In this document: positions 26,008 to 34,797 of the stretch, one piece after another
How the letters are laid out: the number at the start of each line of letters is the position of its first letter
How positions within the stretch are numbered: position 1 is the first letter of the stretch
Source: Chungangia koreensis
Lineage (GTDB): Bacteria > Bacillota > Bacilli > Bacillales_A > Planococcaceae
Assembly (NCBI RefSeq): GCF_042651785.1
Contig: NZ_JBHSEC010000002.1
Coordinates: forward strand, 248,001 to 312,000
DNA length: 64,000 nt
Direction of reading: 5' to 3'
Position numbers and translations under genes: made by a program
The notes under the pieces: generated by a model
Database searches by the model: none
What the model was told of the DNA's origin: nothing
What the model saw: only the letters and a program-made list of their open reading frames with translations

Positions 26008-27753
26008 ATGAACACAATCTTAGCTACTTTAAATGCAAAATATATTCACGCCAATTTAGCCATTCGTTATTTGCGTGCATATGCACGACCTGAATTCGAC
26101 CCTGAAATTGCTGAATACACAATCAAAGATCCAGCCATCAACATTGTTGCCGATTTGTATAGTAAAAAGCCCGATGTTGTCGGTTTCAGCTGCTATATTT
26201 GGAACATAGAAGAAACTGTGACAGTGATCCGTTTGTTGAAAAAAGTAAGCCCTTCAACAAAAATCATCCTCGGCGGTCCCGAAGTTACATACGATGCAGG
26301 ATATTGGCTAAAACGATTACCAGAAGTCGATGTCATTGTTATGGGAGAAGGGGAAGCAGTTTACAAGGACCTGCTTCATGTCTATGCAGGGAATAAATCT
26401 TTGGAAAGCGTACCTGGAATTGCATATATATTAGAAGGAAAGTTAAAAGTACATGCGGGAGGACCAAAACTGGATTTGAAGGAACTACCTTCTCCCTTCC
26501 GTTTCGAAGAAGATATTCCGGAATTAGGAAAACGAATCCTCTATATCGAAACAAGCCGTGGCTGCCCGTTCAATTGCCAATTTTGCCTCTCTTCCATCGA
26601 GGTCGGCGTCCGTTACTTCAACAGAGAACGAATTAAGGAAGATATCCGTTATTTAATGGCGAATGGGGCACGGACAATCAAGTTTGTCGATCGGACCTTC
26701 AATATTAGCCGTAGCTATGCGATGGAAATGTTTCAATTCCTCATTGACGAACATGTACCGGGGACGGTGTTCCAGTTTGAAATAACAGGTGATATCATGC
26801 GACCGGAAGTCATCCAGTTCTTGAACGAAAATGCGCCAGCCGGACTATTCCGTTTTGAAATCGGAGTTCAATCGACAAATGATTTAACAAACGAATTAGT
26901 TAAGCGAAGACAAAATTTTGAGAAGTTATCCCGTACTGTCCGAATGGTAAAAGAAGGCGGCAAGATTGCCCAACATCTTGACTTGATCGCAGGATTGCCT
27001 GAGGAGGATTATGACTCGTTCCGTAACACATTTAATGATGTATTCGTCCTTCGTCCGGAAGAACTTCAATTGGGATTCTTGAAGTTACTTCGTGGAACTG
27101 GTCTTCGCCTGCAGGCAGAACAATATGGATATGTGTATGTCGACAGAGCGCCTTACGAAATCTTTTCAAACAATGTACTGAACTTCGATGATATGCTTCG
27201 CATTAAACAAACGGAAGACGTGTTGGAGAAATATTGGAATGCTCATCGAATGGACCGGACAGTCGAGTATTTAGTTTCAGTCGTTTTCCCTTCCCCGTTC
27301 GATTTCTTCCAAGAGTTCGGTACTTATTGGGAAGAGATTGGTTGGTCGCGGATTGGTCATCAGCTGGAGGACTTATTTAAACGGTTAGAGCAATTCCTAC
27401 TACATGATGGACGTGCGAATATGAAAATCGTGAGAAGTCTTATGAAGCTGGACTACTTATCAAGTCATAAATTCCAGCCCCGTAAACCATGGTGGGAAAA
27501 AGAGATGACCAAAGAGGACCAATCGGCTATTTATCGTCGCTTACTTGAGGAACCGACTATAGCCGGGGAAAGATTTGTTGAATGGGAGCTGAATGAACGG
27601 ACTCTCTATAAACAAACGTATCTGATCCCTATTGCATTGGATCTCGAATCTTACGAGGATGGGTTGATCGAGGAAAGCGAAGGCTATCTGTTAACTCTCT
27701 TCCAAAACGGCCAAGAGCCTGAATTCCTGTTCCTCCAGAAGGAAACAGTTTGA
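26008..27753 (+). CDS. Cobalamin-binding-domain radical SAM protein
   Basis: 581 residues. N-terminal B12-binding-like Rossmann domain (about 1-130, with GFSCYIWN and ILGGPEVTYD), then a radical SAM core with CX3CX2C (RGCPFNCQFCLSS near residue 185), and a C-terminal DUF4080-like region. The iron-sulfur cluster would cleave S-adenosylmethionine; the substrate is unknown. SD AAAGGAG with ATG 26008. Transcribed alone and ended by a hairpin at 27769. Confidence 0.88.
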   Translation: MNTILATLNAKYIHANLAIRYLRAYARPEFDPEIAEYTIKDPAINIVADLYSKKPDVVGFSCYIWNIEETVTVIRLLKKVSPSTKIILGGPEVTYDAGYWLKRLPEVDVIVMGEGEAVYKDLLHVYAGNKSLESVPGIAYILEGKLKVHAGGPKLDLKELPSPFRFEEDIPELGKRILYIETSRGCPFNCQFCLSSIEVGVRYFNRERIKEDIRYLMANGARTIKFVDRTFNISRSYAMEMFQFLIDEHVPGTVFQFEITGDIMRPEVIQFLNENAPAGLFRFEIGVQSTNDLTNELVKRRQNFEKLSRTVRMVKEGGKIAQHLDLIAGLPEEDYDSFRNTFNDVFVLRPEELQLGFLKLLRGTGLRLQAEQYGYVYVDRAPYEIFSNNVLNFDDMLRIKQTEDVLEKYWNAHRMDRTVEYLVSVVFPSPFDFFQEFGTYWEEIGWSRIGHQLEDLFKRLEQFLLHDGRANMKIVRSLMKLDYLSSHKFQPRKPWWEKEMTKEDQSAIYRRLLEEPTIAGERFVEWELNERTLYKQTYLIPIALDLESYEDGLIEESEGYLLTLFQNGQEPEFLFLQKETV

Positions 27754-27768
27754 TACTCCCATTTGTTA

Positions 27769-27797
27769 AGGCTGAGCCATAATTCGGCTCAGCTTTT
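27769..27797 (+). terminator. Terminator after radical SAM gene (first copy of pair)
   Basis: GCTGAGCC/GGCTCAGC stem, 7-nt loop, then TTTT. The stem sequence recurs at 28158-28192 on the other side of the repeat element. Confidence 0.88.
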
Positions 27798-27835
27798 CAG
27801 CTTGCTGACAATAAACTCTTTTCTAAATCTTGCTT

Positions 27836-28144
27836 TCCGTTTCTGCGCACGCTTTCCGCGGGGCAGGGCTTGAGCCTCCTCGTTCGCTTCGCTGCCTGTG
27901 GGGTCTCAAGGCTCACGCTCTTCCCGCAGGAGTCGGCGCCTACACTTCAAGCAATAGATGCCGCTAAACAAAAGGATTACATGTCAAATAGACATTAACG
28001 AATATCTTTTTTTCCGCAAGGTTGTTTGTGATATAGTTGGAATATCCAGTTACGAAACAGCTTGGACTGCTTCGTAATCAAATAGGATTCCATGTTGGAT
28101 AAGGTGTAGATGTCCGGTAATGGTTTAATACATCAATATTCATT
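27836..28144. repeat. GC-rich intergenic repeat, copy C
   Basis: The core 27850-27940 (GCTTTCCGCGGGG ... TGAGCCTCCTCG ... TGTGGGGTCTCA ... CCGCAGGAGTC) is shared with copy A. A 3' segment at 28109-28144 (TGTCCGGTAATG...ACATCAATATT) is shared with copies A and B. Between them lies AT-rich sequence with a stem-loop TTACGAA...TTCGTAA at 28051-28078. No coding potential seen. Confidence 0.78.
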
Positions 28145-28157
28145 AGAAATTTAGTCG

Positions 28158-28192
28158 AAAAGGCTGAGCCCACAAATGTGGCTCAGCCTTTT
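28158..28192. terminator. Terminator after ktrD (second copy of pair)
   Basis: AAAAGGCTGAGCC...GGCTCAGCCTTTT, 13-bp arms and a 9-nt loop, just past the ktrD stop. Bidirectional in form. Confidence 0.9.
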
Positions 28193-28199
28193 CTTTGTA

Positions 28200-29555
28200 T
28201 TATCCGATAATCACGCGTTCTTTTGGATAGGAGATATTCGTTTTGTTGTTCCGTCCACCTAAAGTGTATAAGAACGATATCAGACCGACACGTCCGACGA
28301 ACATTAGGATCATGATAACAAATTTCCCGAAATTAGATAGATCTCCTGTAATTCCGAGCGACATTCCACATGTTCCAAATGCTGAAGTGATTTCAAAAAC
28401 GATAGCAGTGACAGGAATAGCCGGTTCGGATATAAGCAACAGAATCGTGGCGATGATAACCATGAACACTGCAAGAATGATAACCGCATAGGAGCGATAC
28501 ACATCAATCAGCTTGACTTCCCTGTTAAAGACTTGGATAACATCCTTCCCTCTCGCAAAATTAATCAAAAACAAGATCGCAATCGCAAATGTCGTGGTCC
28601 TGATCCCTCCGCCGACTGAGCTTGGGGAGGCACCTATGAACATTAGGAAACTTACGAACACTTCCGTCGCTTCACTGAATTGGGTTACATCAAATGTCGT
28701 AAGTCCTGCAGAACGCGAAGAAACAGAATGGAATAACGCTGTGAAGAATCTTTCGTGCCAAGTCATTCCTTTAAAAGAGTGGAAACTTTCCAATAACAAA
28801 ATGAAAAATGTACCAACTGCAAGCAAAATCCCGAATGTGACAGTCGTAATCTTGGTAAACAAAGAAAAACGGAAATTCGGAACTCTGTTAGATAAAAACG
28901 ACTTTACTTCTATAAGAACAGGGAAGCCAATGGCACCTAATATGATTAAAATAATCGTGATAAATTGGACGAAATAATCATTATGATACATCAAAAGGGA
29001 ATTCCCAGTAATATCGAGCCCGGCATTTGTAGTTGCCGAGACAGACATAAACAATCCTTGAAGAAACGCATCGTAAAACGATTCGTAGTCTTTCAGCATG
29101 TATAATGTGAAAATCAATCCACCAATCAATTCAATCAACAAAATTATTTTAATAACTTCTTTAATCAGTGAAACGGCACCTGACATATTGTACTGATTGT
29201 GGTCCACCATAATCAGTTGGCGTTCACGTAAACCGATTTTCTTTCGGACGAGTAGCCAGAAAAATGTACCGATTGACATGATGCCGATTCCACCTAATTG
29301 AAGGATGATGATGATCATCCAGATCCCGTATTCTGTGTAAGTATCGGCGAGGCTGATTGTTGTTAAGCCAGTAACACTAACTGCGCTGACCGCTGTGAAG
29401 AGAGTATCTATCGCCTCTACCTTCACACCTTCCTTATGAACACCAGGTAGGCTTAGCAAAATGAAAGAGATCGTTATTGCTACAAAATAATAGAAAACGA
29501 TCAACTGTGCGGGCGTATATCTTCGTAAATTATCTAATTTAAAAGTTTTTCTCAT
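28200..29555 (-). CDS. ktrD: Potassium uptake membrane subunit KtrD
   Basis: 451 residues with the repeated membrane-pore-membrane pattern of TrkH/KtrB proteins: SVTGLTT (first P-loop), TTNAGLDITGNS, SSRSAGLTTFD, GGGIRTTT and SAFGTCGMSLG. The C-terminus SYPKERVIIG matches B. subtilis KtrD (YkrM). It forms the K+ (Na+-dependent) channel gated by a cytosolic KtrC-type subunit, not encoded here, and in Bacillus the system is inhibited by c-di-AMP. AAAGGA ribosome site. No ydaO-type riboswitch is visible upstream. Confidence 0.92.
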   Translation of the reverse strand: MRKTFKLDNLRRYTPAQLIVFYYFVAITISFILLSLPGVHKEGVKVEAIDTLFTAVSAVSVTGLTTISLADTYTEYGIWMIIIILQLGGIGIMSIGTFFWLLVRKKIGLRERQLIMVDHNQYNMSGAVSLIKEVIKIILLIELIGGLIFTLYMLKDYESFYDAFLQGLFMSVSATTNAGLDITGNSLLMYHNDYFVQFITIILIILGAIGFPVLIEVKSFLSNRVPNFRFSLFTKITTVTFGILLAVGTFFILLLESFHSFKGMTWHERFFTALFHSVSSRSAGLTTFDVTQFSEATEVFVSFLMFIGASPSSVGGGIRTTTFAIAILFLINFARGKDVIQVFNREVKLIDVYRSYAVIILAVFMVIIATILLLISEPAIPVTAIVFEITSAFGTCGMSLGITGDLSNFGKFVIMILMFVGRVGLISFLYTLGGRNNKTNISYPKERVIIG

Positions 29556-29665
29556 TTTCTATTTTTCCTTTCAAATTCGAAAGAGATTATTCCCCTATTT
29601 TAGACAAACCTGTTTGAAAAATAAAGCCTGCGTTGCAAAGTAGTCGAATCGGAAGAAAAAGAAAA

Positions 29666-29728
29666 TATCTGCAAATGAGGCACACGCGGGCGTTTAGCAC
29701 GTGAATCCATCATAGCAGATATTTCGTA
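29666..29728 (-). terminator. Long bulged hairpin downstream of rsgI
   Basis: Ten-bp outer stem AAATATCTGC/GCAGATATTT enclosing about 43 nt with an inner CACG...CGTG pairing. On the minus strand it is followed by TTTTCTTTTTCTT. It probably terminates sigI-rsgI, but the large loop is unusual, and it sits in the ktrD leader. Confidence 0.6.
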
Positions 29729-29769
29729 GAAGAATATCATTCATCTTTTTCTTCGTAATCTTCTTTTTT

Positions 29770-30846
29770 TCATTTGCCTTTGTCTTTACTATTGCCTTGG
29801 CCATTTCCGTTGCTATTTCCGTTGCCGTTGCCGTTGCTATTTCCATTTCCATTTCCGTTGCCGCTTCCTTTTCCGTTGCCGCCATTACTTCCACTACCAT
29901 TGCCCTTTTCGGAGTCAGGGCTGTTGTTTTTATCCTTTGATTCTTCTTTTTTTTCATTATCTTTATCCGTATCTTGATCTTTCTTATTTTGATTTTGATT
30001 TTGATTTTGATTTTGATTTTGTTTCATTTCATTTTCAGGTTGTTTTTTCGAATTAGGATTCTTACCTTTATTATTTCCTGAATTACTTTCATTTTTGTTA
30101 TCATTTTTTTGATTATTCGATTTCTCCGGTGAATTTGAATTTTGACCATTTTTATTTTTCTCTTGTCCAGAGTTTACATCCGGTTTCTTATTTTGATCAT
30201 GTTTAGTTTTTTTCTGTTCAGGTTTCTTTGTAGTCAAGTGTTGTTGAATCGCCAAACCTTTTTCATTTGCTTCATTACGGTCTTTTTCTGTCGCCTCAAA
30301 AACAGTAACTGCTTTTCCATAAAGCTTGGCCTCCACTTCCGAGATCGCTTGCTCAATCTCTTCCTTAGAGTTGCTGTTTGTTGCTTTTTTGGTGTATACG
30401 GTAGTAATGGAAACCAATTCACTCTGATTGTCATCAGTCAAAATTAGATTTTCAATTACTTCCTTAACAGGTTTACCTTTATATAAGCTGGTTTCAAATT
30501 CTATATCTTTTCCATTAAGGGTACGAACATCGACAACCTGACCGTTTTCATCAACACCGAACTCCACTGTCTCGCTTCCACCTACTTGCACATATGCATA
30601 TACCGATTGGGAAGGATTTAACACCGTTGCAAACAAAAGAACAAACATAGCTGCTGCTGCAATGATGGGGAAGACAGTGCGCTTTATAGAACGTTTCTTA
30701 GATGCTGCTACAAATTCATGGAAGTCAGCTTCTTCACCGACAAGCACATTTGCATCCATGGGAATGCCACGCATGAATTGTCCGTCAGACGTCAAAAAAA
30801 CACAGTATTCTTTTTTGATTTCACAAACAATTCCTTTTTTAGACAT
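29770..30846 (-). CDS. rsgI: Anti-sigma-I factor RsgI
   Basis: 358 residues. The N-terminal RsgI domain (KGIVCEIKKEYCVFLTSDGQF, about 1-50) binds SigI. One membrane segment (about 55-75) is followed by an extracellular conserved domain (about 80-190) and then a long low-complexity tail of QN repeats and GN/SN repeats up to the stop. Family tails often carry carbohydrate-binding domains; here the tail is disordered. It begins 1 nt after sigI, with SD AAAGGGCGG. Confidence 0.9.
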   Translation of the reverse strand: MSKKGIVCEIKKEYCVFLTSDGQFMRGIPMDANVLVGEEADFHEFVAASKKRSIKRTVFPIIAAAAMFVLLFATVLNPSQSVYAYVQVGGSETVEFGVDENGQVVDVRTLNGKDIEFETSLYKGKPVKEVIENLILTDDNQSELVSITTVYTKKATNSNSKEEIEQAISEVEAKLYGKAVTVFEATEKDRNEANEKGLAIQQHLTTKKPEQKKTKHDQNKKPDVNSGQEKNKNGQNSNSPEKSNNQKNDNKNESNSGNNKGKNPNSKKQPENEMKQNQNQNQNQNQNKKDQDTDKDNEKKEESKDKNNSPDSEKGNGSGSNGGNGKGSGNGNGNGNSNGNGNGNSNGNGQGNSKDKGK

Positions 30847-30847
30847 T

Positions 30848-31603
30848 CTACATCCGCCCTTTTAAATATTCCTTTAGCACCTCAAAGTCGCTTCCCAATA
30901 GGAGAACCAGCGCCAATATGTATTTCCTTTGCCGCTCGATTGTTTTCCTTGAAACTTCGACTAACTCTTCTAATTCTTTAATCGGCAGCCTCTTTTTCTC
31001 TATGACATACTGATTAAATTCTTCAGTTCCGGCAATAATTTCAGCAATCTCAATAGCCGTTTGGCGTGCATCGGCATGTTTAGGTGATACAGATACCAAT
31101 TCCTCAAATGATAACCCGTAACTTTCTAACAGTTCTCCGTACCGTTGCATTTCCTCTCTTCGATCAGATGCTCTCTGTTCCTCTGTAAAATGTTCAATCG
31201 AGGAAGAATGCTCAAATTTGGTCAATAGATCCGGTTCATCTGAATCAGAGTCAGCCATACCAAAACTTACTTCTTTCACGCGCACTTCTTTACGGATATG
31301 GTCAATTAGTTTTCGTTTGATCAGCAAATGTGCAAATGTCAGAAAAGAGGCATTTCTATCATTTTTATATTTAACAATCGCTTCGTGGAAAGCGAGTAGA
31401 GCAATACTATATTCATCATCTTGGTCAGTTATATATTTTTTACAGACTAGTGAAGCGGTCTTTTTTACGAAAGGGGTGTAGGAGACGAGAATAGCGTCAA
31501 CAGCCTTCTCGCTCCCGTTTTGAGCTTCTACCACCGTTTCCTCTATGCTTGTATCACTATTATTATTCCTTTTAAAAAATCCGTAAATGGTTGACAAAAG
31601 CAA
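30848..31603 (-). CDS. sigI: RNA polymerase sigma factor SigI
   Basis: 251 residues. Region 2-like part (YITDQDDEYSIALLAFHEAIVKYK...FLTFAHLLIKRKLIDHIRK) and a C-terminal region with the SigI-specific helices (LPIKELEELVEVSRKTIERQRKYILAL). It follows B. subtilis SigI, a heat/envelope-stress sigma factor held by RsgI. TTG start at 31603 with GGGGGTGAG 5 nt upstream. A sigma-A-like promoter lies at 31621-31649. Confidence 0.9.
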   Translation of the reverse strand: MLLSTIYGFFKRNNNSDTSIEETVVEAQNGSEKAVDAILVSYTPFVKKTASLVCKKYITDQDDEYSIALLAFHEAIVKYKNDRNASFLTFAHLLIKRKLIDHIRKEVRVKEVSFGMADSDSDEPDLLTKFEHSSSIEHFTEEQRASDRREEMQRYGELLESYGLSFEELVSVSPKHADARQTAIEIAEIIAGTEEFNQYVIEKKRLPIKELEELVEVSRKTIERQRKYILALVLLLGSDFEVLKEYLKGRM

Positions 31604-31620
31604 CTAATCTCACCCCCGTT

Positions 31621-31649
31621 ACAATAGAATAACTGTAATTGATTGTAAA
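31621..31649 (-). promoter_or_regulatory. sigI promoter (sigma-A type)
   Basis: Minus-strand TTTACA (31644-31649), 17-nt spacer, TATTGT (31621-31626), just upstream of the sigI ribosome site. Confidence 0.55.
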
Positions 31650-31693
31650 CGGTATGAGATTAATTGAAAAGGATTATCGTCGTTCGGTTACGT

Positions 31694-32416
31694 TCAGTGA
31701 TCGCCGTTTCCTTCAGGATTTTCCACTGGTTCGCTGTCGTTTTCGTCTGATGCACTCTGGTCATCTTCATCTTTATCATCATCTTTGTCACGTTTCTTTT
31801 TTTTCTTTTTTTTATCTTCTTTTTTTTCCTTTTCATCTTCTTTTTTTGCCTTTTTATTTTCTTTTGCAGCTTCTTTTTCAGCATTCTCTTTGGATTTTCC
31901 AGCCTCTTCCTTGGCTTTTTCCTCCTCTTCTGCAGAAACTTCTACAGGGGAGTCTTCAGTTGCAGCAGCTACTTTATTTTCCTCTTTATCATCAGTTGCT
32001 TGTTTTTTTGAGGCAGTTGCTACTTTTTTTGTTTTATATTTTGCTTTTTGTTTTGCTGCTAAAGCTTTTTTTCTTTTCTCAGCAGCCAGTATTTTAGCTC
32101 GCTGCTCCTTTAACTCTTGTTCCTTTTCCCATTTTGCAATAGCCAAATCTATGTTCCGTTGAAGGATCATGCTAGCTCGCGGGTTATTCACTTGTTCCAG
32201 TGCCATGGATAAAGCAAATATATTATTTGCAGTATATCCACTTGGAATAAAAGGAATTTCTGATAATGATTGTTCAACTCCCTTTGGAGAAGGTGCTGAA
32301 ATTTCATTCATATTGATCGTTTTCACCGTTCCTTGCGCAAACGCAAAATTCGCTGCGGAAAAGCATAAAGATAGTGCAATTACATACATTCCGGCTTTTT
32401 TCAATTGCCGCTTCAT
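31694..32416 (-). CDS. Secreted Lys/Glu-rich protein upstream of sigI
   Basis: 240 residues. Signal peptide (about 1-28, ending AFA-Q), a short folded-looking part (about 30-100) with no motif I know, then roughly 140 residues almost only of K, E, A and D, probably disordered and coiled. GAGGTGATC ribosome site. Same strand as sigI, 90 nt upstream. A DNA slip in the A/T-rich codon runs would readily change its length. Possible exported structural or cell-wall-binding protein; function unknown. Confidence 0.7.
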   Translation of the reverse strand: MKRQLKKAGMYVIALSLCFSAANFAFAQGTVKTINMNEISAPSPKGVEQSLSEIPFIPSGYTANNIFALSMALEQVNNPRASMILQRNIDLAIAKWEKEQELKEQRAKILAAEKRKKALAAKQKAKYKTKKVATASKKQATDDKEENKVAAATEDSPVEVSAEEEEKAKEEAGKSKENAEKEAAKENKKAKKEDEKEKKEDKKKKKKKRDKDDDKDEDDQSASDENDSEPVENPEGNGDH

Positions 32417-32541
32417 GCGATCACCTCTTCATTGAGTAATTTTATATACTCTCTTATACCCTTCGTTACAGAAATTTAATTTATGGGGGTAAAAAGAAAT
32501 TAAAAAAGAGTTGAATTTAATATATTTGTCTTTTTAAACAC

Positions 32542-32570
32542 AAAAAAGACCATCCCATGGGACGGTCTTT
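32542..32570 (-). terminator. Terminator of ykoY
   Basis: AAAGACC.TCCC ATG GGACGGTCTTT hairpin just past the TerC stop codon, with a T run on the minus strand. Confidence 0.88.
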
Positions 32571-32582
32571 GGTCAATTATTG

Positions 32583-33344
32583 TTAAGATTCTTCTTTTTT
32601 ACTTTTTATAACGCCTAATATATATCCACTTGCTGCGATAATAATCAATATGCCGTAGAAGGTAATTTCCCAACCAACTGAATGAGGGAAATGCGGATCG
32701 ATGATCCCAACATTTTTATGTGCTAACGTAAGGACGGCAAGCTTCACACCTACCCAACCGACAATAAGAAATGCCGCTGTTTCCAGTGAAGGATATTTCT
32801 CAAGAAGCTTCACAAACCAAGTTGCAGCGAAACGCATAATGACTAAACCGATTAAACCACCTAATAACATAACGATGAATTGCCCACCATTAATGCCGCC
32901 GATATGGAAGTTTCCAAGTTCAGGCAAAGTCACAGCAAGAGCAACTGCCGCTAACATGGAGTCGATTGCAAATGCGATATCCGCAACTTCTACCTTAACA
33001 ACTGTCATCCAGAAACCGGATTGTTTTTTAGGCTCCTTAATTTCATGTTCTTCACCTTTGTGTTTCCTCTGATCATATATATGTTTAATAGAGATATATA
33101 AAAGATAAGCTGCTCCCAGTGCTTGAATCTGCCAAATGTTAACCAAGAACGTAATGAGGAACAATGCGGTGAAACGAAATACGAAAGCACCTGCCAAACC
33201 GTAGAATAATGCTTTTTTCTGTTGTTCTCGTGGCAAGTGTTTAACCATGACCGCCATTACAACTGCGTTGTCAGCGGCTAATAACCCTTCCAAGACGATT
33301 AAGATCAATAAGACCCAACCGTATTCCAATAATATTGCTTCCAT
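32583..33344 (-). CDS. ykoY: TerC family membrane protein YkoY (manganese export)
   Basis: 253 residues with seven to eight membrane segments and the TerC acidic motifs (EGLLAADNAVVMAVMVKHL at about 19-37, KVEVADIAFAIDSMLAAVAL near 118-137). Controlled by the yybP-ykoY manganese riboswitch directly upstream, as in B. subtilis, where YkoY (MeeF) exports Mn(II) and helps metallate secreted proteins. SD TAGGAGGAATT. The riboswitch makes the assignment firm. Confidence 0.93.
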   Translation of the reverse strand: MEAILLEYGWVLLILIVLEGLLAADNAVVMAVMVKHLPREQQKKALFYGLAGAFVFRFTALFLITFLVNIWQIQALGAAYLLYISIKHIYDQRKHKGEEHEIKEPKKQSGFWMTVVKVEVADIAFAIDSMLAAVALAVTLPELGNFHIGGINGGQFIVMLLGGLIGLVIMRFAATWFVKLLEKYPSLETAAFLIVGWVGVKLAVLTLAHKNVGIIDPHFPHSVGWEITFYGILIIIAASGYILGVIKSKKEES

Positions 33345-33370
33345 GTTGTAATTCCTCCTAAAGTCAAAAA

Positions 33371-33530
33371 TAAAAAGACCTCTGCCTTAAAATAAGGCAA
33401 AGGTCTCGCTAAGCACATGTTTGACGGAACGGTACCGTAAACGTAGAGCTATCATAACCGATGGCGTTCAGCCATGTAATGACGATTATGAAATAGGTTT
33501 CCCTAAAGCTACTCCCCTTTGACATGATGT
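33371..33530 (-). promoter_or_regulatory. yybP-ykoY manganese riboswitch with terminator
   Basis: The minus strand carries the diagnostic AAAGGGGAGTAGC (33507-33520), an internal hairpin region with CCGTCA, and the closing GCTTAGCGAGACCTTTG. The CCTTT that closes P1 is also the 5' arm of the following hairpin AGACCTTTGCC...GGCAGAGGTCTTTTT (33371-33407). P1 and the terminator are therefore mutually exclusive, giving transcriptional control of ykoY. With Mn(II) bound, P1 forms and transcription reads through. A TTTGACATCATGTCAAA palindrome lies at the 5' end. Confidence 0.95.
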
Positions 33531-33560
33531 CAAAAGTTATTATTCAATTCCTTTAATAAT

Positions 33561-33588
33561 AATATACTACAAAAGTCTTTAAAGTAAA
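33561..33588 (-). promoter_or_regulatory. ykoY promoter
   Basis: Minus strand TTTACT (33583-33588), 16-nt spacer, TATATT (33561-33566), about 40 nt upstream of the riboswitch core. Confidence 0.6.
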
Positions 33589-33595
33589 CTGATAG

Positions 33596-34678
33596 CTACT
33601 TGATCTCGATAAAAAATTCCTTCTTATTCCTATTTGCTGTATAAAACTGAATCATCGGCCGCATCGTTGAAAGAAAATCCGCACACTCAATTCCGCTGTC
33701 TTTGAGAAGTCGCTCAGCATTTGAGGTGTCGAAATTTGCATTCCAAGTCAAGTAGTCAAGCGTCTCCTGCTCGACTCCGAGCAAGGAGCGGATCGATTTT
33801 ACTGAAAGTCCTGCTCTTGCCATTTTCAAAGGGATCCTCCCAGTCGGCGGCTTGCCAGTCAAACCAAAAACCATAGCCCGGTAAACCTCTTCTACAGGAT
33901 ACGGGCGTGGGTCTGTTAAATGGACGGTGTGGTTCTCAGCGTCCTCTAAATAACACAGATAGATCGATGCATTCACGATATAATCCACTGGAACTACATT
34001 GATGGTTGAATATGAACGTCCGACGTACGGAATGATCGGCAACTTTCTTAATCGGTCAATCATTATAAGGAAAAAATAAGGGCCATCAAATTTAATGGTT
34101 TCCCCAGTGACTGAGTCTCCTCTTACAATTCCCGGCCTTATTATCGTAATCGGCAATTCCCCTTTTAACTCTTCCACTAATAATTCTGCTTCAAATTTCG
34201 TTTCTTCGTAATGGTTTTTGAATGACTTAGGACGGATTAATTCATCTTCCCGTAATACTCCGTCTCTCCGTCCAGCAACATAAGCTGTACTGAAATACAT
34301 ATATCGCTTTAACTTAGGCAATTGACGAACGAATGCATTAACCGTTTCCGTACCTGTCACATTCACTTTTTTTGCAACATCTTGAGGGACAGCTAAATCG
34401 TATATCGCTGCCAAATGCCAGACAAACTCCACTTCATCTTTTAATCGCTGAGCGGTTTGCTGATCTAATCCAAGGTCCGGTTGCGTAATATCCCCGACAA
34501 CTAGTTCAATTCTGAAACTTCCACCGACTTCGATTAACAGCTCTTCCATTCTCCGCTCGGCCTTCTCCCATTCTGTTTGTAGTACTAAAGCAAAAATTTT
34601 CTCTTCCCCTCTGTTCAGAAGCTGTTTTACGATTCTGGATGTGAGAAACCCGGGAAAACCTGTTACGAAAACTGCCAT
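33596..34678 (-). CDS. SDR-family reductase (acyl-CoA/thioester reductase-like)
   Basis: About 360 residues. N-terminal nucleotide site VTGFPGFLTSRIVKQLL, ATP-independent SDR fold with YEETK as the catalytic Y-x3-K, preceded by YFSTAYVAG. Resembles the male-sterility/thioester-reductase NAD-binding branch (NAD_binding_4). It could reduce a fatty acyl or carrier-protein thioester, but no partner gene is near. ATG 34678 is chosen because AAAGGGGG is just upstream. A single-gene unit between the RND exporter and the riboswitch promoter. Confidence 0.8.
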   Translation of the reverse strand: MAVFVTGFPGFLTSRIVKQLLNRGEEKIFALVLQTEWEKAERRMEELLIEVGGSFRIELVVGDITQPDLGLDQQTAQRLKDEVEFVWHLAAIYDLAVPQDVAKKVNVTGTETVNAFVRQLPKLKRYMYFSTAYVAGRRDGVLREDELIRPKSFKNHYEETKFEAELLVEELKGELPITIIRPGIVRGDSVTGETIKFDGPYFFLIMIDRLRKLPIIPYVGRSYSTINVVPVDYIVNASIYLCYLEDAENHTVHLTDPRPYPVEEVYRAMVFGLTGKPPTGRIPLKMARAGLSVKSIRSLLGVEQETLDYLTWNANFDTSNAERLLKDSGIECADFLSTMRPMIQFYTANRNKKEFFIEIK

Positions 34679-34743
34679 CTTCCATCCCCCTTTATTTAAC
34701 AAAATTATAGCAAACAACGAGGCAGAATATTTAGGGATTTCAA

Positions 34744-34781
34744 CAAAAAACCTCCACGAACATCGTTTTAGTCCGTAGAGG
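34744..34781 (-). terminator. Terminator of first RND exporter
   Basis: CCTC.ACG.AC/GT.CGT.GAGG stem with a T run on the minus strand, just past the stop at 34798. Confidence 0.8.
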
Positions 34782-34797
34782 CAAATCATGAGGAATA

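Noticed and set aside
27754..28199. A small RNA gene inside repeat copy C
   Set aside because: A stem-loop at 28051-28078 exists but no promoter or terminator frames it other than the flanking hairpins.
29556..29769. c-di-AMP (ydaO) riboswitch upstream of ktrD
   Set aside because: The conserved ydaO sequence blocks are absent; only a terminator-like hairpin is seen.
29694..29957. Second, K/A/T-rich gene overlapping the end of rsgI
   Set aside because: It is the alternate frame of the GN/SN repeat of rsgI, with no ribosome site.
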